Source: Carboxylicivirga caseinilyticus (GTDB lineage Bacteria; Bacteroidota; Bacteroidia; Bacteroidales; Marinilabiliaceae). Taken from it: 41,640 nucleotides of DNA. The notes beneath the pieces are model-generated. The model searched no databases and was not told the origin of the DNA. It worked only from the letters and a program-made list of their open reading frames with translations. This document shows positions 1 through 8,293 of this stretch, piece after piece; within the stretch, counting starts at the first letter, position 1, and the number at the start of each line of letters is the position of its first letter. The DNA lies in assembly GCA_025499705.1 (NCBI GenBank), contig JAFMVE010000049.1, forward strand, positions 1-41,640, read 5' to 3'. The position numbers and the translations under genes are program-made.

Positions 1-29
1 CAATTTGTAATAAAATATCATTTTATGTC

Positions 30-87
30 ACCCCTAAATCCCCTGAAGGGGACTTAAGCCTCCCTTATAGGGGAGGTTTGGTGGGGT
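30..87. repeat. Palindromic three-stem intergenic repeat
   Basis: Two hairpins sit inside a weaker outer stem. TCCCC (39-43) pairs with GGGGA (48-52) around a TGAA loop. CCTCCC (59-64) pairs with GGGAGG (71-76). ACCCC (30-34) can pair with GGGGT (83-87). The whole could fold as a three-way junction in RNA or single-stranded DNA. The style resembles the C/G-block palindromes scattered between genes in many Bacteroidota genomes (from memory). No gene is seen in 1-242. Confidence 0.6.
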
Positions 88-242
88 ATAATGAATGTAA
101 AGTTACAATTTGAAAGATTCCTTATTTGCAGAATCACTTTTTGGACACCCTCATTCTATTACCTATCTCTTGACTTTGTAAAAAATTAAGCCTTATTGGG
201 AATTGGGGCTTAAAGAATATTTCATCATTTATTGGAGGAAAA

Positions 243-1391
243 ATGAAAAGAATTTTACTATTAAGTGTTCTAATGGTTGTGGTATGTATTACCACTTCTG
301 AGGCACAAACAAAGACAGATGTATCTGCACAGGTTGGCAAGGGTATTCAATTCAAATCGGAAAATGACCTTTTTTATTTAAAGTTCACCACTCGTATTCA
401 AACCAGATGGGACTTTGTTAACACTTACAGTAACGAATCAGAGGCTGCTGAATTTGCAAACAAAGCATGGGTTAAACGTTCTCGTTTGAAGTTTGATGGA
501 TACTTTCTAAATCCTAGCCTGGTTTATAAAATTGAATATGATGTTATGGGTGGATATGTGAGAGATGCCATCTTCAAATACAAAAAGAACAACATTGAAT
601 TATGGTTTGGCCAGGGCAAACTACCTGGAAACAGGGAACGCGTTGTGTCATCTGCAAATTTGCAAATGGTTGATCGTTCAATATTTAACGACAATTATAA
701 TATTGACAGGGATATTGGTGTTCAGTTTCACCACAAATTTATGATTGGTAAAACTATTGTTGCTGATCGCTGGGCTTTCACGTCGGGTGACGGAATCAGA
801 AACAATGAATACGCACCTGGTCTAAGTTTGACCGGACAAATTGAAGTTCAACCATTAGGCGAATTTAAATCTAAAGGTGACTATAAATCGGCAGATTTGA
901 ACCGGGAAGAAACACCTAAGATTGCTATTGCAGCTTATACCAACTTCAATTCACATTCATATAAAGACAGAGGTCAGGTTGGAAAAGTAATAGGTGGTGA
1001 AGCTGATTTATTAAACATCGGAGGTGACTTTCTATTAAAATATCGTGGTTACTCGCTTATGATTGAAGCTGCCAACAGATCTGTGACTGATGATGCTAAA
1101 AAATTCGTTTATAATGACAACGGTGATGTTGAAGCCGCATTCTATACCGGATATGGTGCCAACATTCAAACCGGATATGTTTTTAAGAACAACTGGGAGC
1201 TATCGGGACGTTATTCATTTACAAAACCTAAAGAAATTGACTTTCACGATGAGATGACCGACTATACTTTGGGTGTTAGTAAATACATAATTGGTCACAA
1301 TTTTAAGTTTCAAGGAGATGTTACTTTTCGTGATAAAATGGCTGGAAGAGATCAAATTATTACCAGATTACAGATGGAATTGCAGTTTTAA
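243..1391 (+). CDS. Outer-membrane porin, OprO/OprP (phosphate-selective porin) family
   Basis: This 382-residue exported protein has a signal peptide (about residues 1-22, ending SEAQ) and a barrel rich in alternating aromatic strands, ending in the hydrophobic run MELQF typical of outer-membrane porins. Conserved family-like stretches include VKRSRLKFDGYF, YKIEYDV and ELWFGQGKLPGNRERVVSS near residues 77-140. The OprO/OprP family forms anion or pyrophosphate channels in other bacteria, but the substrate here cannot be read from sequence. The start is supported by GGAGG at 234-238, an unusually good Shine-Dalgarno for this phylum. It stands alone, ends at a strong terminator, and has no phosphate genes beside it, so a phosphate role is only a family label. 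Confidence 0.85.
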   Translation: MKRILLLSVLMVVVCITTSEAQTKTDVSAQVGKGIQFKSENDLFYLKFTTRIQTRWDFVNTYSNESEAAEFANKAWVKRSRLKFDGYFLNPSLVYKIEYDVMGGYVRDAIFKYKKNNIELWFGQGKLPGNRERVVSSANLQMVDRSIFNDNYNIDRDIGVQFHHKFMIGKTIVADRWAFTSGDGIRNNEYAPGLSLTGQIEVQPLGEFKSKGDYKSADLNREETPKIAIAAYTNFNSHSYKDRGQVGKVIGGEADLLNIGGDFLLKYRGYSLMIEAANRSVTDDAKKFVYNDNGDVEAAFYTGYGANIQTGYVFKNNWELSGRYSFTKPKEIDFHDEMTDYTLGVSKYIIGHNFKFQGDVTFRDKMAGRDQIITRLQMELQF

Positions 1392-1412
1392 ACAACACAT
1401 CTAACACAATAT

Positions 1413-1447
1413 AAAAGGCTGTCCAATAAAAAAATGGACAGCCTTTT
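1413..1447 (+). terminator. Rho-independent terminator of the porin gene
   Basis: A 13-bp perfect stem (1413-1425 with 1435-1447, core GGCTGTCCA/TGGACAGCC) with an A-rich 9-nt loop is followed by T residues. It lies 22 nt after the porin stop. Confidence 0.9.
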
Positions 1448-1494
1448 TTAATTTCAGCCCCTATTTTTTTATTGGTCTCAATAGTAGTTAAAAC

Positions 1495-1512
1495 TATGCA
1501 CTTTAGTGCATA
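1495..1512 (+). repeat. Left-end hairpin of the IS200-type element
   Basis: TATGCAC pairs with GTGCATA around a TTTA loop. It lies 34 nt before the transposase start and would be the TnpA recognition hairpin of the left end. Confidence 0.65.
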
Positions 1513-1546
1513 TCGCTTTAGCTTCTAAAAATGTTATTTTTATGTC

Positions 1547-1978
1547 ATGGTGCAGCGCAGTAATGGACATACCGTTTCAGAGATGACAGTTCATATAGTT
1601 TGGTCGACCAAATATCGCTATCCAGTTCTACAAGGTGATATTAAAGTAAGGTGTCGAAAAATATTAATGCAAATATGTGAAGCAGAAGATGTGTTGATAT
1701 TAAAAGGTGTTGTCTCATCCGATCACATTCATATGCATATCAATTATCGTCCATCACAAAGTATTAGTGAGTTAGTGCGAAAGTTAAAGGGAAGAACTTC
1801 TCGCAAACTTCAGCAAGAATTTCCATCCTTGAATAAACGATACTGGGGTAGACACTTTTGGGCAATTGGCTTTGGATGTTGGAGCTCTGGAAATATTACA
1901 GACCAGATGGTAAATGAATATTTGGAACATCATCGAAAACCAGAAGACCAAGATGGATCAAACTTCATCCTCGAATAG
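1547..1978 (+). CDS. tnpA: IS200/IS605-family transposase TnpA (Y1 HUH)
   Basis: This 143-residue single-domain protein has the HUH metal-binding motif H60-I61-H62 in SDHIHMHI and a catalytic tyrosine candidate, Y125, in VNEYLEHH. The family block RYWGRHFWAIGFGCWSSGNITDQ precedes the tyrosine. Length and architecture match IS200-type TnpA, which acts as a dimer that cuts and rejoins single-stranded DNA at hairpin ends. The gene appears complete, with both catalytic motifs present, so the element may still be active. It was probably inserted between the porin and the metal-type receptor genes. The start ATG at 1547 lacks a clear ribosome site, which is common in such elements. Confidence 0.9.
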   Translation: MVQRSNGHTVSEMTVHIVWSTKYRYPVLQGDIKVRCRKILMQICEAEDVLILKGVVSSDHIHMHINYRPSQSISELVRKLKGRTSRKLQQEFPSLNKRYWGRHFWAIGFGCWSSGNITDQMVNEYLEHHRKPEDQDGSNFILE

Positions 1979-1982
1979 CGCA

Positions 1983-2003
1983 AGAATGACTTTCAGTCAT
2001 TCT
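1983..2003 (+). repeat. Inner right-end hairpin of the IS200-type element
   Basis: AGAATGAC pairs with GTCATTCT around TTTCA. It begins 5 nt after the tnpA stop and shares the GACTTKCAGTC apex with the next hairpin. Confidence 0.65.
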
Positions 2004-2016
2004 GTTCATCCCCAAA

Positions 2017-2039
2017 ACTATGGACTTGCAGTCCATAGT
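2017..2039 (+). repeat. Outer right-end hairpin of the IS200-type element
   Basis: ACTATGGAC pairs with GTCCATAGT around TTGCA. Its AAAACTATG lead-in matches the left-end hairpin, so it is the likelier true right-end recognition site. Confidence 0.65.
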
Positions 2040-2078
2040 GGTTTATTTAATTTTCGTTAAAAGTGTATGTTCTCATAA

Positions 2079-2100
2079 AAATCCCTATTTATAGGGATTT
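2079..2100. repeat. Inverted repeat, possible weak terminator
   Basis: AAATCCCTA pairs with TAGGGATTT around TTTA. The following T tract is short (TTTG), so it may be only a weak terminator. Its last bases overlap the candidate -33 box of the next gene. Confidence 0.5.
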
Positions 2101-2128
2101 GTTGTATTAAAGAAATTTTTCATTTTTG
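2098..2128 (+). promoter_or_regulatory. Candidate Bacteroidota-type promoter for the His-rich gene
   Basis: TTTG at 2098-2101 and CATTTTTG at 2121-2128 are separated by exactly 19 nt. This fits the Bacteroidota TTTG-N19-TAnnTTTG pattern with one mismatch in the -7 box. Initiation would fall near 2134, almost on the ATG, giving a very short or absent leader. Confidence 0.4.
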
Positions 2129-2133
2129 TATTG

Positions 2134-2481
2134 ATGAAAAAAGAGTACAACACATACTTAAATCTGCTGAAACGAATAAGTATCCTGCTTGTCGTGGCGT
2201 TTACCCTGCAGGTTGTAAATAATGCTCTCTTTTTTCATTCACACAAAACAGCCAGTGGAAAAATCTTCCACCATGCTCATCCTAATGGAGGCAATCACTC
2301 TCATAGTGATTGCGAGTTTAGTTTTTACGAGCAACAGCAACTTTTATGTAATTCTGATATAAACCCATTAGTTGCTGAAGTTCCTTTTCAATTCAAGATA
2401 ACTTTCGAACCGTCTGGTTCGGGATTAAATCTTTCTTTACATTTTAATTGTCTATCCCACAGAGGCCCTCCAGTATGCTAA
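2134..2481 (+). CDS. Small His-rich exported or membrane-anchored protein
   Basis: About 115 residues: a hydrophobic N-terminal segment (about residues 10-30), then a histidine cluster (HSH, HHAH, HSHSD), two cysteines and an RGPP motif at the C-terminus. I do not recognise a named family with certainty. His-rich segments and a C-terminal RGPP/RAPP-like motif recall small DUF2946-like proteins found near copper or zinc genes (from memory, weak). The gene lies 53 nt upstream of a TonB-dependent receptor in the same direction, so the pair probably works on the same ligand, plausibly a divalent metal. The ATG at 2134 is preferred over the in-frame TTG at 2131. Confidence 0.7.
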   Translation: MKKEYNTYLNLLKRISILLVVAFTLQVVNNALFFHSHKTASGKIFHHAHPNGGNHSHSDCEFSFYEQQQLLCNSDINPLVAEVPFQFKITFEPSGSGLNLSLHFNCLSHRGPPVC

Positions 2482-2534
2482 ACCTTATTTAGTAATACGA
2501 AAAATTAAAATATTCCACCATAATTCACTACAAA

Positions 2535-4922
2535 ATGAAAACCAACTATTTGTATGGCCTTGCTATGGTCATATTGTCCCTATTTTCTATTAATATTTCT
2601 AGTGTAAAGGCACAGGCCGCCCCACCCGAACCTATTTGTAATCTTAAAGGAACCATAACATCAAAAGGCGAACCTTTGGCATTTGCAACGGTTTCAATCA
2701 GCAATACCACTTTGGGTGCTGTTTCAGATCTGAATGGTTTATTTGAATTAAACCTTGTACCACAGGGAGAATTTATTGTAAAAGCTCAGGCCCTTGGATA
2801 TAAACCAGTTGAAAAACTAATTCAGTTTGAAGCAGGTAAAACCAACAATATAACATTCAACCTGGAAGAAGATGTGTTAGGTATTGAGCAGGTAGTAGTA
2901 ACCGCCGACAGAAAAGAAACCAAGCGTACTGATGCCTCAATGATTGTTAATACTGTAACTCCTAAACTACTTGAAAACACGGAGACTATATCAATTGGCG
3001 AAGGACTGAATTATGTTCCTGGTTTACGATTGGAAAATAATTGTCAGAATTGCGGATTTACTCAAGTTCGAATGAATGGTATGGATGGAGCGCATTCGCA
3101 GGTATTAATAAACAACAGAGCCATCTTTAGTAATCTGGCTGGTGTTTATGGTCTTGAACTGATGCCTTCCAGCATGATAGATCGAATTGAGGTAATAAGA
3201 GGTGGTGGATCCGCATTATATGGAAGTAATGCCATAGCAGGTACCATTAATCTAATTACCAAAGATCCACTATCCAATTCTTATAATATAGGTACACAAT
3301 ACAGCTCAGTTGGAGTCGGGTCCGATGGTGGAGCAGCATCTGATTACTCAGTTAACTTAAATGCAACAATTGTTAGTGAAGATAAAAAAACCGGTTTGGC
3401 ATTATTTGGATTTTATCGAGACAAAGATCCGTTTGATTCCAACGGAGATGGCTATTCTGAAATCTCACAAATTGACAACCTTACGTTTGGTGCCCGTTTA
3501 AACCATCGCATCGATTACAGAAGTAAAATTACTTTGGATTTTATGCGAATGAATGAAGAACGTCGAGGTGGTAATAAATTTGACTATCCAAATCACGAAG
3601 CTGATATATCAGAAGCTGTTGAACACAAAATAACCACTACTGCCCTAACCTATGAACGCTTTGTTGGTACAGGAAGCGTGTGGTCGGTATACGGATCTGC
3701 ACAAAATGTTATCAGAGCCTCTTATTATGGTGCCGAGCAAAGTTTATCCGATTATGGTCATACCAACGGACTAACCTACAACATAGGTACACAATTCAAA
3801 ACTGATTTTGGTAATAATTCAATTATATCGGGTATTGAAGCGGTTAATGATGTGATGGATGATAAGAAATTAGGGTATCTTGATTTGGAAACAGGTGAAC
3901 ATGTACCTAATACTCAAATTACGGATCAGAAGAAATCAATTTATGGAGTTTTTGCTCAATATGACAGAAAGATTGGTAATGTAAAAGTATCAGTTGGTGC
4001 AAGATTCGATCAATATAAAATTACTGACATAGAGCATAAAGACGGTAACAATAGTGGAAAAGTTTTTAGTCCGCGAATGAATGTATTGTGGCACATCTCA
4101 CCTTCACTACAATGGAGAGCCAGTTATTCTCAGGGATATCGTGCTCCACAGGTATTTGATGAAGATCTTCATATTGAAACATCCGGATCACGAAAAGTAG
4201 TATATGCCAATGAAGCGGACCTAAAACAGGAAACAAGCCACAGTTACATGACTTCTTTTGATTTCAATAAGACAATGGGTACATGGAATATTGGTTTACT
4301 AGCAGAAGGCTTTTACACCAAACTTAATGATGCTTTTGCTTCTACACCAGAATATGACGAACAAACAGGCGTAACAACCTATATTAGAAGCAATGATGAA
4401 AATGGAGCTACAGTGCAAGGAGTTAATTTTGAAGCAACCATATCTCCTATTAACAAAGTTTACTTCAGAGCTGGTTACACTATTCAGTCAAGCACCTTTG
4501 GATCAGAACAGGAATTAAACGAAAAAGACTTTCTTCGTACCCCTGGCAATTATGGATTCTTTTCTTTTGATTATGATGTATTTCCAAAACTTTGCCTGAT
4601 AACAACCGGAACTTATACAGGTAAAATGAAAGTAGCTTATTATGGTGAAAACTTTACGGCGCAGGATAACATCATTACAGAAGAAGAAGGTATAGTTGGT
4701 ACAATCAGAACAACACCTACCTTTTTCGATCTGGGCTTTAAAGCTGAATATAAAATAAATATTGGAGGATTACCTTTTAAACTGTTTGGAGGTGTTAAGA
4801 ACATATTTAATTCTTACCAGGATGATTTTGATTCAGGTATCAACCGTGATCCGGGTTATGTTTATGGCCCAATGAATCCAAGAACGATTTACTGTGGCAT
4901 TAAATTAAGTAACATACTATAA
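2535..4922 (+). CDS. TonB-dependent outer-membrane receptor
   Basis: This 795-residue protein has a signal peptide (about 1-27), a carboxypeptidase-regulatory-like beta-sandwich (about 35-115, LKGTITSKGEPLAFATVSI), a TonB plug domain (about 125-240, ending RIEVIRGGGSALYGSNAIAGTINLITK) and a 22-strand-type barrel. The plug carries NCQNCGFTQVRMNG, a CxxC at about residues 169-172. From memory this version is seen in a subset of Bacteroidota receptors, and it could bind metal or form a disulfide. There is no SusD partner, so it is not a glycan SusC. With the His-rich neighbour upstream, a metal or metal-complex substrate is inferred but unproven. It ends at a strong bidirectional terminator. Confidence 0.9.
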   Translation: MKTNYLYGLAMVILSLFSINISSVKAQAAPPEPICNLKGTITSKGEPLAFATVSISNTTLGAVSDLNGLFELNLVPQGEFIVKAQALGYKPVEKLIQFEAGKTNNITFNLEEDVLGIEQVVVTADRKETKRTDASMIVNTVTPKLLENTETISIGEGLNYVPGLRLENNCQNCGFTQVRMNGMDGAHSQVLINNRAIFSNLAGVYGLELMPSSMIDRIEVIRGGGSALYGSNAIAGTINLITKDPLSNSYNIGTQYSSVGVGSDGGAASDYSVNLNATIVSEDKKTGLALFGFYRDKDPFDSNGDGYSEISQIDNLTFGARLNHRIDYRSKITLDFMRMNEERRGGNKFDYPNHEADISEAVEHKITTTALTYERFVGTGSVWSVYGSAQNVIRASYYGAEQSLSDYGHTNGLTYNIGTQFKTDFGNNSIISGIEAVNDVMDDKKLGYLDLETGEHVPNTQITDQKKSIYGVFAQYDRKIGNVKVSVGARFDQYKITDIEHKDGNNSGKVFSPRMNVLWHISPSLQWRASYSQGYRAPQVFDEDLHIETSGSRKVVYANEADLKQETSHSYMTSFDFNKTMGTWNIGLLAEGFYTKLNDAFASTPEYDEQTGVTTYIRSNDENGATVQGVNFEATISPINKVYFRAGYTIQSSTFGSEQELNEKDFLRTPGNYGFFSFDYDVFPKLCLITTGTYTGKMKVAYYGENFTAQDNIITEEEGIVGTIRTTPTFFDLGFKAEYKINIGGLPFKLFGGVKNIFNSYQDDFDSGINRDPGYVYGPMNPRTIYCGIKLSNIL

Positions 4923-4940
4923 TCATTTATACTACTACTT

Positions 4941-4974
4941 AAAATCCCCATTAACATTTGTTAGTGGGGATTTT
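4941..4974. terminator. Bidirectional terminator between convergent genes
   Basis: A 15-bp stem with one G-U pair (4941-4955 with 4960-4974, core ATCCCCA/TGGGGAT) has an ATTT loop. A-rich and T-rich flanks allow it to serve both the receptor gene and the convergent small membrane-protein gene. Confidence 0.9.
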
Positions 4975-4991
4975 TATTTAATGCTACTGAA

Positions 4992-5462
4992 TTATCTAAT
5001 CCATTTTCTTTCAGGAGTTGTACAATCATATACCTTTAAATCAAGGTTCTCACCAATTTTCATTGCTTCATCTAATGCTTTTTCTTTATTAAATGAGCAA
5101 AGTTTAATCACCCGCTTATGATCATCCACAGCCAATACTAACTTGTATAAGTAATCACTTGTATCAGCTTCTCCACTATCTCCTTCGCTAACCGATAAAT
5201 ACCTCACAACTGAAACATACTTTATGGCTGGCAAGTGTCTCCAACCCCCCATTGTATAGCCTAATACCTTTGAAAAGTTTCTGTATCGATTGTTTCCTAC
5301 ATCCAATTCGATACCAGCAGAATAAGTCATTGCAGCAATACCTATTGCGATAGCCATTAAACCCGTTTCAATCGAATAATAAGAAAGTATAACAGCTGCT
5401 ACATAATAGGATATAAAATAGACATTTAGCCTATTAGCTGTGAAGGTAGATTTATACATCAT
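4992..5462 (-). CDS. Small membrane protein of unknown function
   Basis: This 156-residue protein has two close hydrophobic segments (about residues 14-52), then a soluble C-terminal half with GIELDVGNNRYRNF and GGWRHLPAIKYVSVVRY. The arrangement of two transmembrane helices followed by a PH-like beta-rich domain resembles small uncharacterised Bacteroidota membrane proteins. That comparison is from memory, and no function is assigned. It converges with the TonB receptor gene and shares its terminator. It is separated from fhs by a terminator, so it is probably its own transcription unit. Confidence 0.7.
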   Translation of the reverse strand: MMYKSTFTANRLNVYFISYYVAAVILSYYSIETGLMAIAIGIAAMTYSAGIELDVGNNRYRNFSKVLGYTMGGWRHLPAIKYVSVVRYLSVSEGDSGEADTSDYLYKLVLAVDDHKRVIKLCSFNKEKALDEAMKIGENLDLKVYDCTTPERKWIR

Positions 5463-5580
5463 AGTATGTTTAGGTTGTTTCCGCCATAAATATATAAAAG
5501 ATTATTTACAAATAATATACATATTTACACTTTAATTAACATTTAATACTCAAACACAAAGAACTAGTTGCCTAAAAATC

Positions 5581-5607
5581 AAAAGGCTACCCATTGGATA
5601 GCCTTTT
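5581..5607 (-). terminator. Terminator downstream of fhs
   Basis: AAAAGGCTA (5581-5589) pairs with TAGCCTTTT (5599-5607), 25 nt past the fhs stop on the minus strand. The symmetric A/T flanks mean it could act in both directions. Confidence 0.85.
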
Positions 5608-5631
5608 GTATTTATTAAATACATTGTATTG

Positions 5632-7326
5632 TTATGACAAACCTGAGATAACTCCTTCAGAGTTAATATCCATTCCTTCTGCTGCAGGAACCGCAGGTAG
5701 ACCTGGCATACGCATCATTTTACCCAGAATAGGAATTATAAACCCCGCTCCGGCTGCAAACTCAAATTCTCTTACGGTAACTTTAAATCCTTTAGGACGA
5801 CCAATTAAGCTTTCATTATCTGAGAAAGATTTTTGAGTTTTAGCCATACAAACTGGTAACTTATCTAATCCCAGAGTTTCAATTTTCTTAATATCTGCTA
5901 ATGCCTCTTTCGAAAAATCAACACCATCAGCACCATATATTTCACGGGCAATAGTTTCTATTTTTTCAATTACAGAGGATTGATGATCATAAAGTGGCTT
6001 AAAATCACTCTCCCCTTCTTCAATAGCCCTAACAACAGCCTGTGCCAATTCCAAGGTGCCATCGCCACCTAATCCCCAACCTTGACTGATAACAGCTTCA
6101 ACACCCATTTCTTTACAACGGCACTTTACCAAAGCAATCTCTTCTTCACTGTCGGATACAAAATTATTGATGGCCACAACAGGCTTTAATCCAAATTTAA
6201 ACGCATTTTCGATATGTTTCTCCAGGTTGGCAAAACCAGCTTCCACCTTTTCTCTGCTTGGGGTATCGTATTCTTCTTTAACAGCTCCACCATGATGACG
6301 CAGTGCCCTAATGGTTGCCACAATAACCATGGTATTCGGCTTCAGATCTCCTGCAACTGATTTAATATTAAGAAACTTCTCTGCACCCAAATCTGCACCA
6401 AATCCAGCTTCTGTAACCACATAATCAGATAATGATAGGCCCATTTTAGTAGCCAAAATTGTATTAGTACCCTGTGCAATGTTTGCAAAAGGTCCTCCAT
6501 GAATAATGGCCGGATTTCCTTCGAGTGTTTGCACCAGATTTGGTTTTATTGCTTCTTTTAATAGTAAAGCCATAGGACCTTGTGCATTTAAATCCCTGGC
6601 ATAGATTGGTTTCTTATCGAATGTAAAACCAACAAATATATTTCCTAATCGCTCTTTAAGATCATCCAAACTGGTTGCCATACAAAGTATTGCCATCACC
6701 TCCGATGCTGCCGTAATATTAAACCCATCCTGTCGGGGAATACCATTTGCTGTTCCTCCCAGACCGATGGTAATATCACGCAAAGCTCTATCATTCATAT
6801 CAATAACACGTTTCCAAACAATAGTACGCGGATCAATATTTAAATTACGTGTCTTGCTTTGAATATTATTATCAATTAATGCAGCCAAAAGATTATTTGC
6901 TTTTTCAATGGCAGAAAAATCACCTGTAAAATGCAAATTGATATCTTCCATTGGAACAACCTGAGAATAACCTCCTCCTGCTGCACCACCTTTAATTCCA
7001 AATACGGGTCCTAACGAAGGTTCGCGCAAAACAGCAGTTGCCTGCTTGCCTATTTTATTTAATCCCTCGGTAAGCCCAATGGAAACAGTTGTTTTACCTT
7101 CTCCAGCAGGTGTTGGTGTTAGAGCAGTTACCAAAATCAACTTATTCTCCTTCACTTTTTCTTCATCGATTAAACTCAACGGTAGTTTAGCTTTATATTT
7201 ACCGTACATTTCTAATTCATCCGGATCAATATTAAGCTTTGCAGCAATTTTTGAAATATGCTGCATTTGTGCCGATTGGGCAATCTCTAAGTCTGTTTTG
7301 AATTTTTTGGTTGTGTTCAACTCCAT
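5632..7326 (-). CDS. fhs: Formate-tetrahydrofolate ligase
   Basis: This cytoplasmic enzyme joins formate to tetrahydrofolate using ATP, giving 10-formyl-THF for purine and other one-carbon needs. At 564 residues it has the normal family length. The nucleotide-binding loop [11 protein letters not shown] is at residues 70-80, and other family blocks include [33 protein letters not shown] and the C-terminal [17 protein letters not shown]. The gene stands alone on the minus strand, with a candidate promoter at 7378-7408 and a terminator at 5581-5607. In this window it pairs logically with pyruvate formate-lyase, which makes formate, and with purC and purL, whose pathway uses 10-formyl-THF. Confidence 0.97.
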   Translation of the reverse strand: MELNTTKKFKTDLEIAQSAQMQHISKIAAKLNIDPDELEMYGKYKAKLPLSLIDEEKVKENKLILVTALTPTPAGEGKTTVSIGLTEGLNKIGKQATAVLREPSLGPVFGIKGGAAGGGYSQVVPMEDINLHFTGDFSAIEKANNLLAALIDNNIQSKTRNLNIDPRTIVWKRVIDMNDRALRDITIGLGGTANGIPRQDGFNITAASEVMAILCMATSLDDLKERLGNIFVGFTFDKKPIYARDLNAQGPMALLLKEAIKPNLVQTLEGNPAIIHGGPFANIAQGTNTILATKMGLSLSDYVVTEAGFGADLGAEKFLNIKSVAGDLKPNTMVIVATIRALRHHGGAVKEEYDTPSREKVEAGFANLEKHIENAFKFGLKPVVAINNFVSDSEEEIALVKCRCKEMGVEAVISQGWGLGGDGTLELAQAVVRAIEEGESDFKPLYDHQSSVIEKIETIAREIYGADGVDFSKEALADIKKIETLGLDKLPVCMAKTQKSFSDNESLIGRPKGFKVTVREFEFAAGAGFIIPILGKMMRMPGLPAVPAAEGMDINSEGVISGLS

Positions 7327-7377
7327 TAATAGCTACTCTAAAAGTTTCTAAATTACTCTCTTCAAAAATTGAAGCTG

Positions 7378-7408
7378 CAAAAATACATTCTTCTTATTAA
7401 TTGTAAAG
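7378..7408 (-). promoter_or_regulatory. fhs: Candidate promoter for fhs
   Basis: On the minus strand TATTTTTG (7385-7378) is an exact TAnnTTTG -7 box. A TTTA at 7407-7404 sits about where the -33 TTTG is expected. The start codon is about 50 nt downstream. Confidence 0.45.
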
Positions 7409-7452
7409 GTGATATTTATCAGAAAATCTAAATCTTAACATTATAAAAACAA

Positions 7453-7478
7453 AAACCCGTCAAAAAGATGACGGGTTT
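7453..7478 (-). terminator. Terminator of the His/Tyr-rich exported protein gene
   Basis: A 10-bp perfect stem (AAACCCGTCA with TGACGGGTTT) with a 6-nt loop is followed on the minus strand by a run of T residues. It lies about 25 nt after the stop codon. Confidence 0.9.
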
Positions 7479-7502
7479 AACAATTTATTGCCTGTTTTAA
7501 TG

Positions 7503-8153
7503 TCAATTTCTAATTCTGCAAACTACCTCCGGTGAATGATCTCTCACTCTGTAATAACCACGCTCATAAGGTATGTAATAGTAACCATCTCTATACAGAT
7601 AATTATAACCATTATAACCTCTTACTGAACAATGACTAGGTGCATATCTAACGGTTGGCAGCTGCACTTCAGCCTCAATGTATCCTCTACCTGGCAAGTA
7701 AGTATAAAATCTACCTTGGCAATGATAATAAGTATCATAACCTATCACAAAACTAATATAATGGGTTGATGGAAGCCTTTGCAAATACACATAGTGGTTA
7801 TGATGCTTCGGATGATTGTAACCATTACGATGAACATGCACAGTTGTTGAATGGTGTCCAGGAACATTGCATCCGGCATGACAATGATCTTCTACATACT
7901 GATAATGGTGTTTTTTGTTACTATTGTTTACTTTTTTGTATTTCTGATTGTTTTTGTTATTCTTCACATAACTAGTTGATTTGTTATTTGTCTGAGTAGA
8001 CTGACGTTTAACCCGTGTTCTGTTGTTATCACTTGACCTTACCTCATTTCTGGATGTTCTGGATGATCTTTTCTCCTGTCCAAAAATATTATTGCCCGAA
8101 ATAAAAATAAAGGTTCCTATCAATACCGTGTATATTAATTGTTTCGCTTTCAT
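7503..8153 (-). CDS. Exported basic His/Tyr/Asn-rich protein, unknown function
   Basis: Starting at MKAKQLIYTV the product has about 216 residues. There is a signal peptide (to about FISGNNIFGQ), then a low-complexity basic region of Arg, Ser, Asn and Lys, a His-rich stretch (KKHHYQYVEDHCHAGCNVPGHHSTTVHVHR), and a Tyr-rich C-terminal domain with repeated GYxxxYYY patterns (YDTYYHCQGRFYTYLPGRGY). The C-terminal part recalls small Tyr-rich periplasmic domains common in Bacteroidota, but I cannot name the family securely. The upstream in-frame ATG (8177) would add eight residues before the signal peptide, so the internal start at 8153 is preferred. It has its own terminator. Confidence 0.7.
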   Translation of the reverse strand: MKAKQLIYTVLIGTFIFISGNNIFGQEKRSSRTSRNEVRSSDNNRTRVKRQSTQTNNKSTSYVKNNKNNQKYKKVNNSNKKHHYQYVEDHCHAGCNVPGHHSTTVHVHRNGYNHPKHHNHYVYLQRLPSTHYISFVIGYDTYYHCQGRFYTYLPGRGYIEAEVQLPTVRYAPSHCSVRGYNGYNYLYRDGYYYIPYERGYYRVRDHSPEVVCRIRN

Positions 8154-8293
8154 GGCTTCTAGTTTTAAGTTAGACATGTTATCAGGCTTAATGCATTAGC
8201 TTTGTTAGATCTATCCAAACTCCATGCCAAAACTTAACAATTATTAACAGGACATCCTGCCAGAAACCTACTTAACCACTATAAAACAATCAG

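Larger units (their letters stand above)
1485..2050 (+). mobile_element. IS200/IS605-group insertion sequence, single-gene type
   Basis: A Y1-type TnpA gene is bracketed by subterminal hairpins at 1495-1512 on the left and at 1983-2003 and 2017-2039 on the right. The left hairpin and the outer right hairpin start with the same AAAACTATG (1490-1498 and 2014-2022) in the same orientation. That is the layout expected of IS200/IS605 elements, which have no terminal inverted repeats and move as single strands. No tnpB is present. The outer ends are approximate because the cleavage tetranucleotides could not be fixed. Confidence 0.75.

Noticed and set aside
2535-4922. SusC-type glycan transporter
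   Set aside because: It is about 200 residues shorter than typical SusC, no SusD follows, and the plug has a CxxC unlike SusC.
5594-5836. Plus-strand reading frame of 80 codons
   Set aside because: It overlaps the fhs terminator and the fhs C-terminus on the other strand.
7046-7351. Plus-strand reading frame of 101 codons
   Set aside because: It lies antisense to the well-supported start of fhs and shows no family features.
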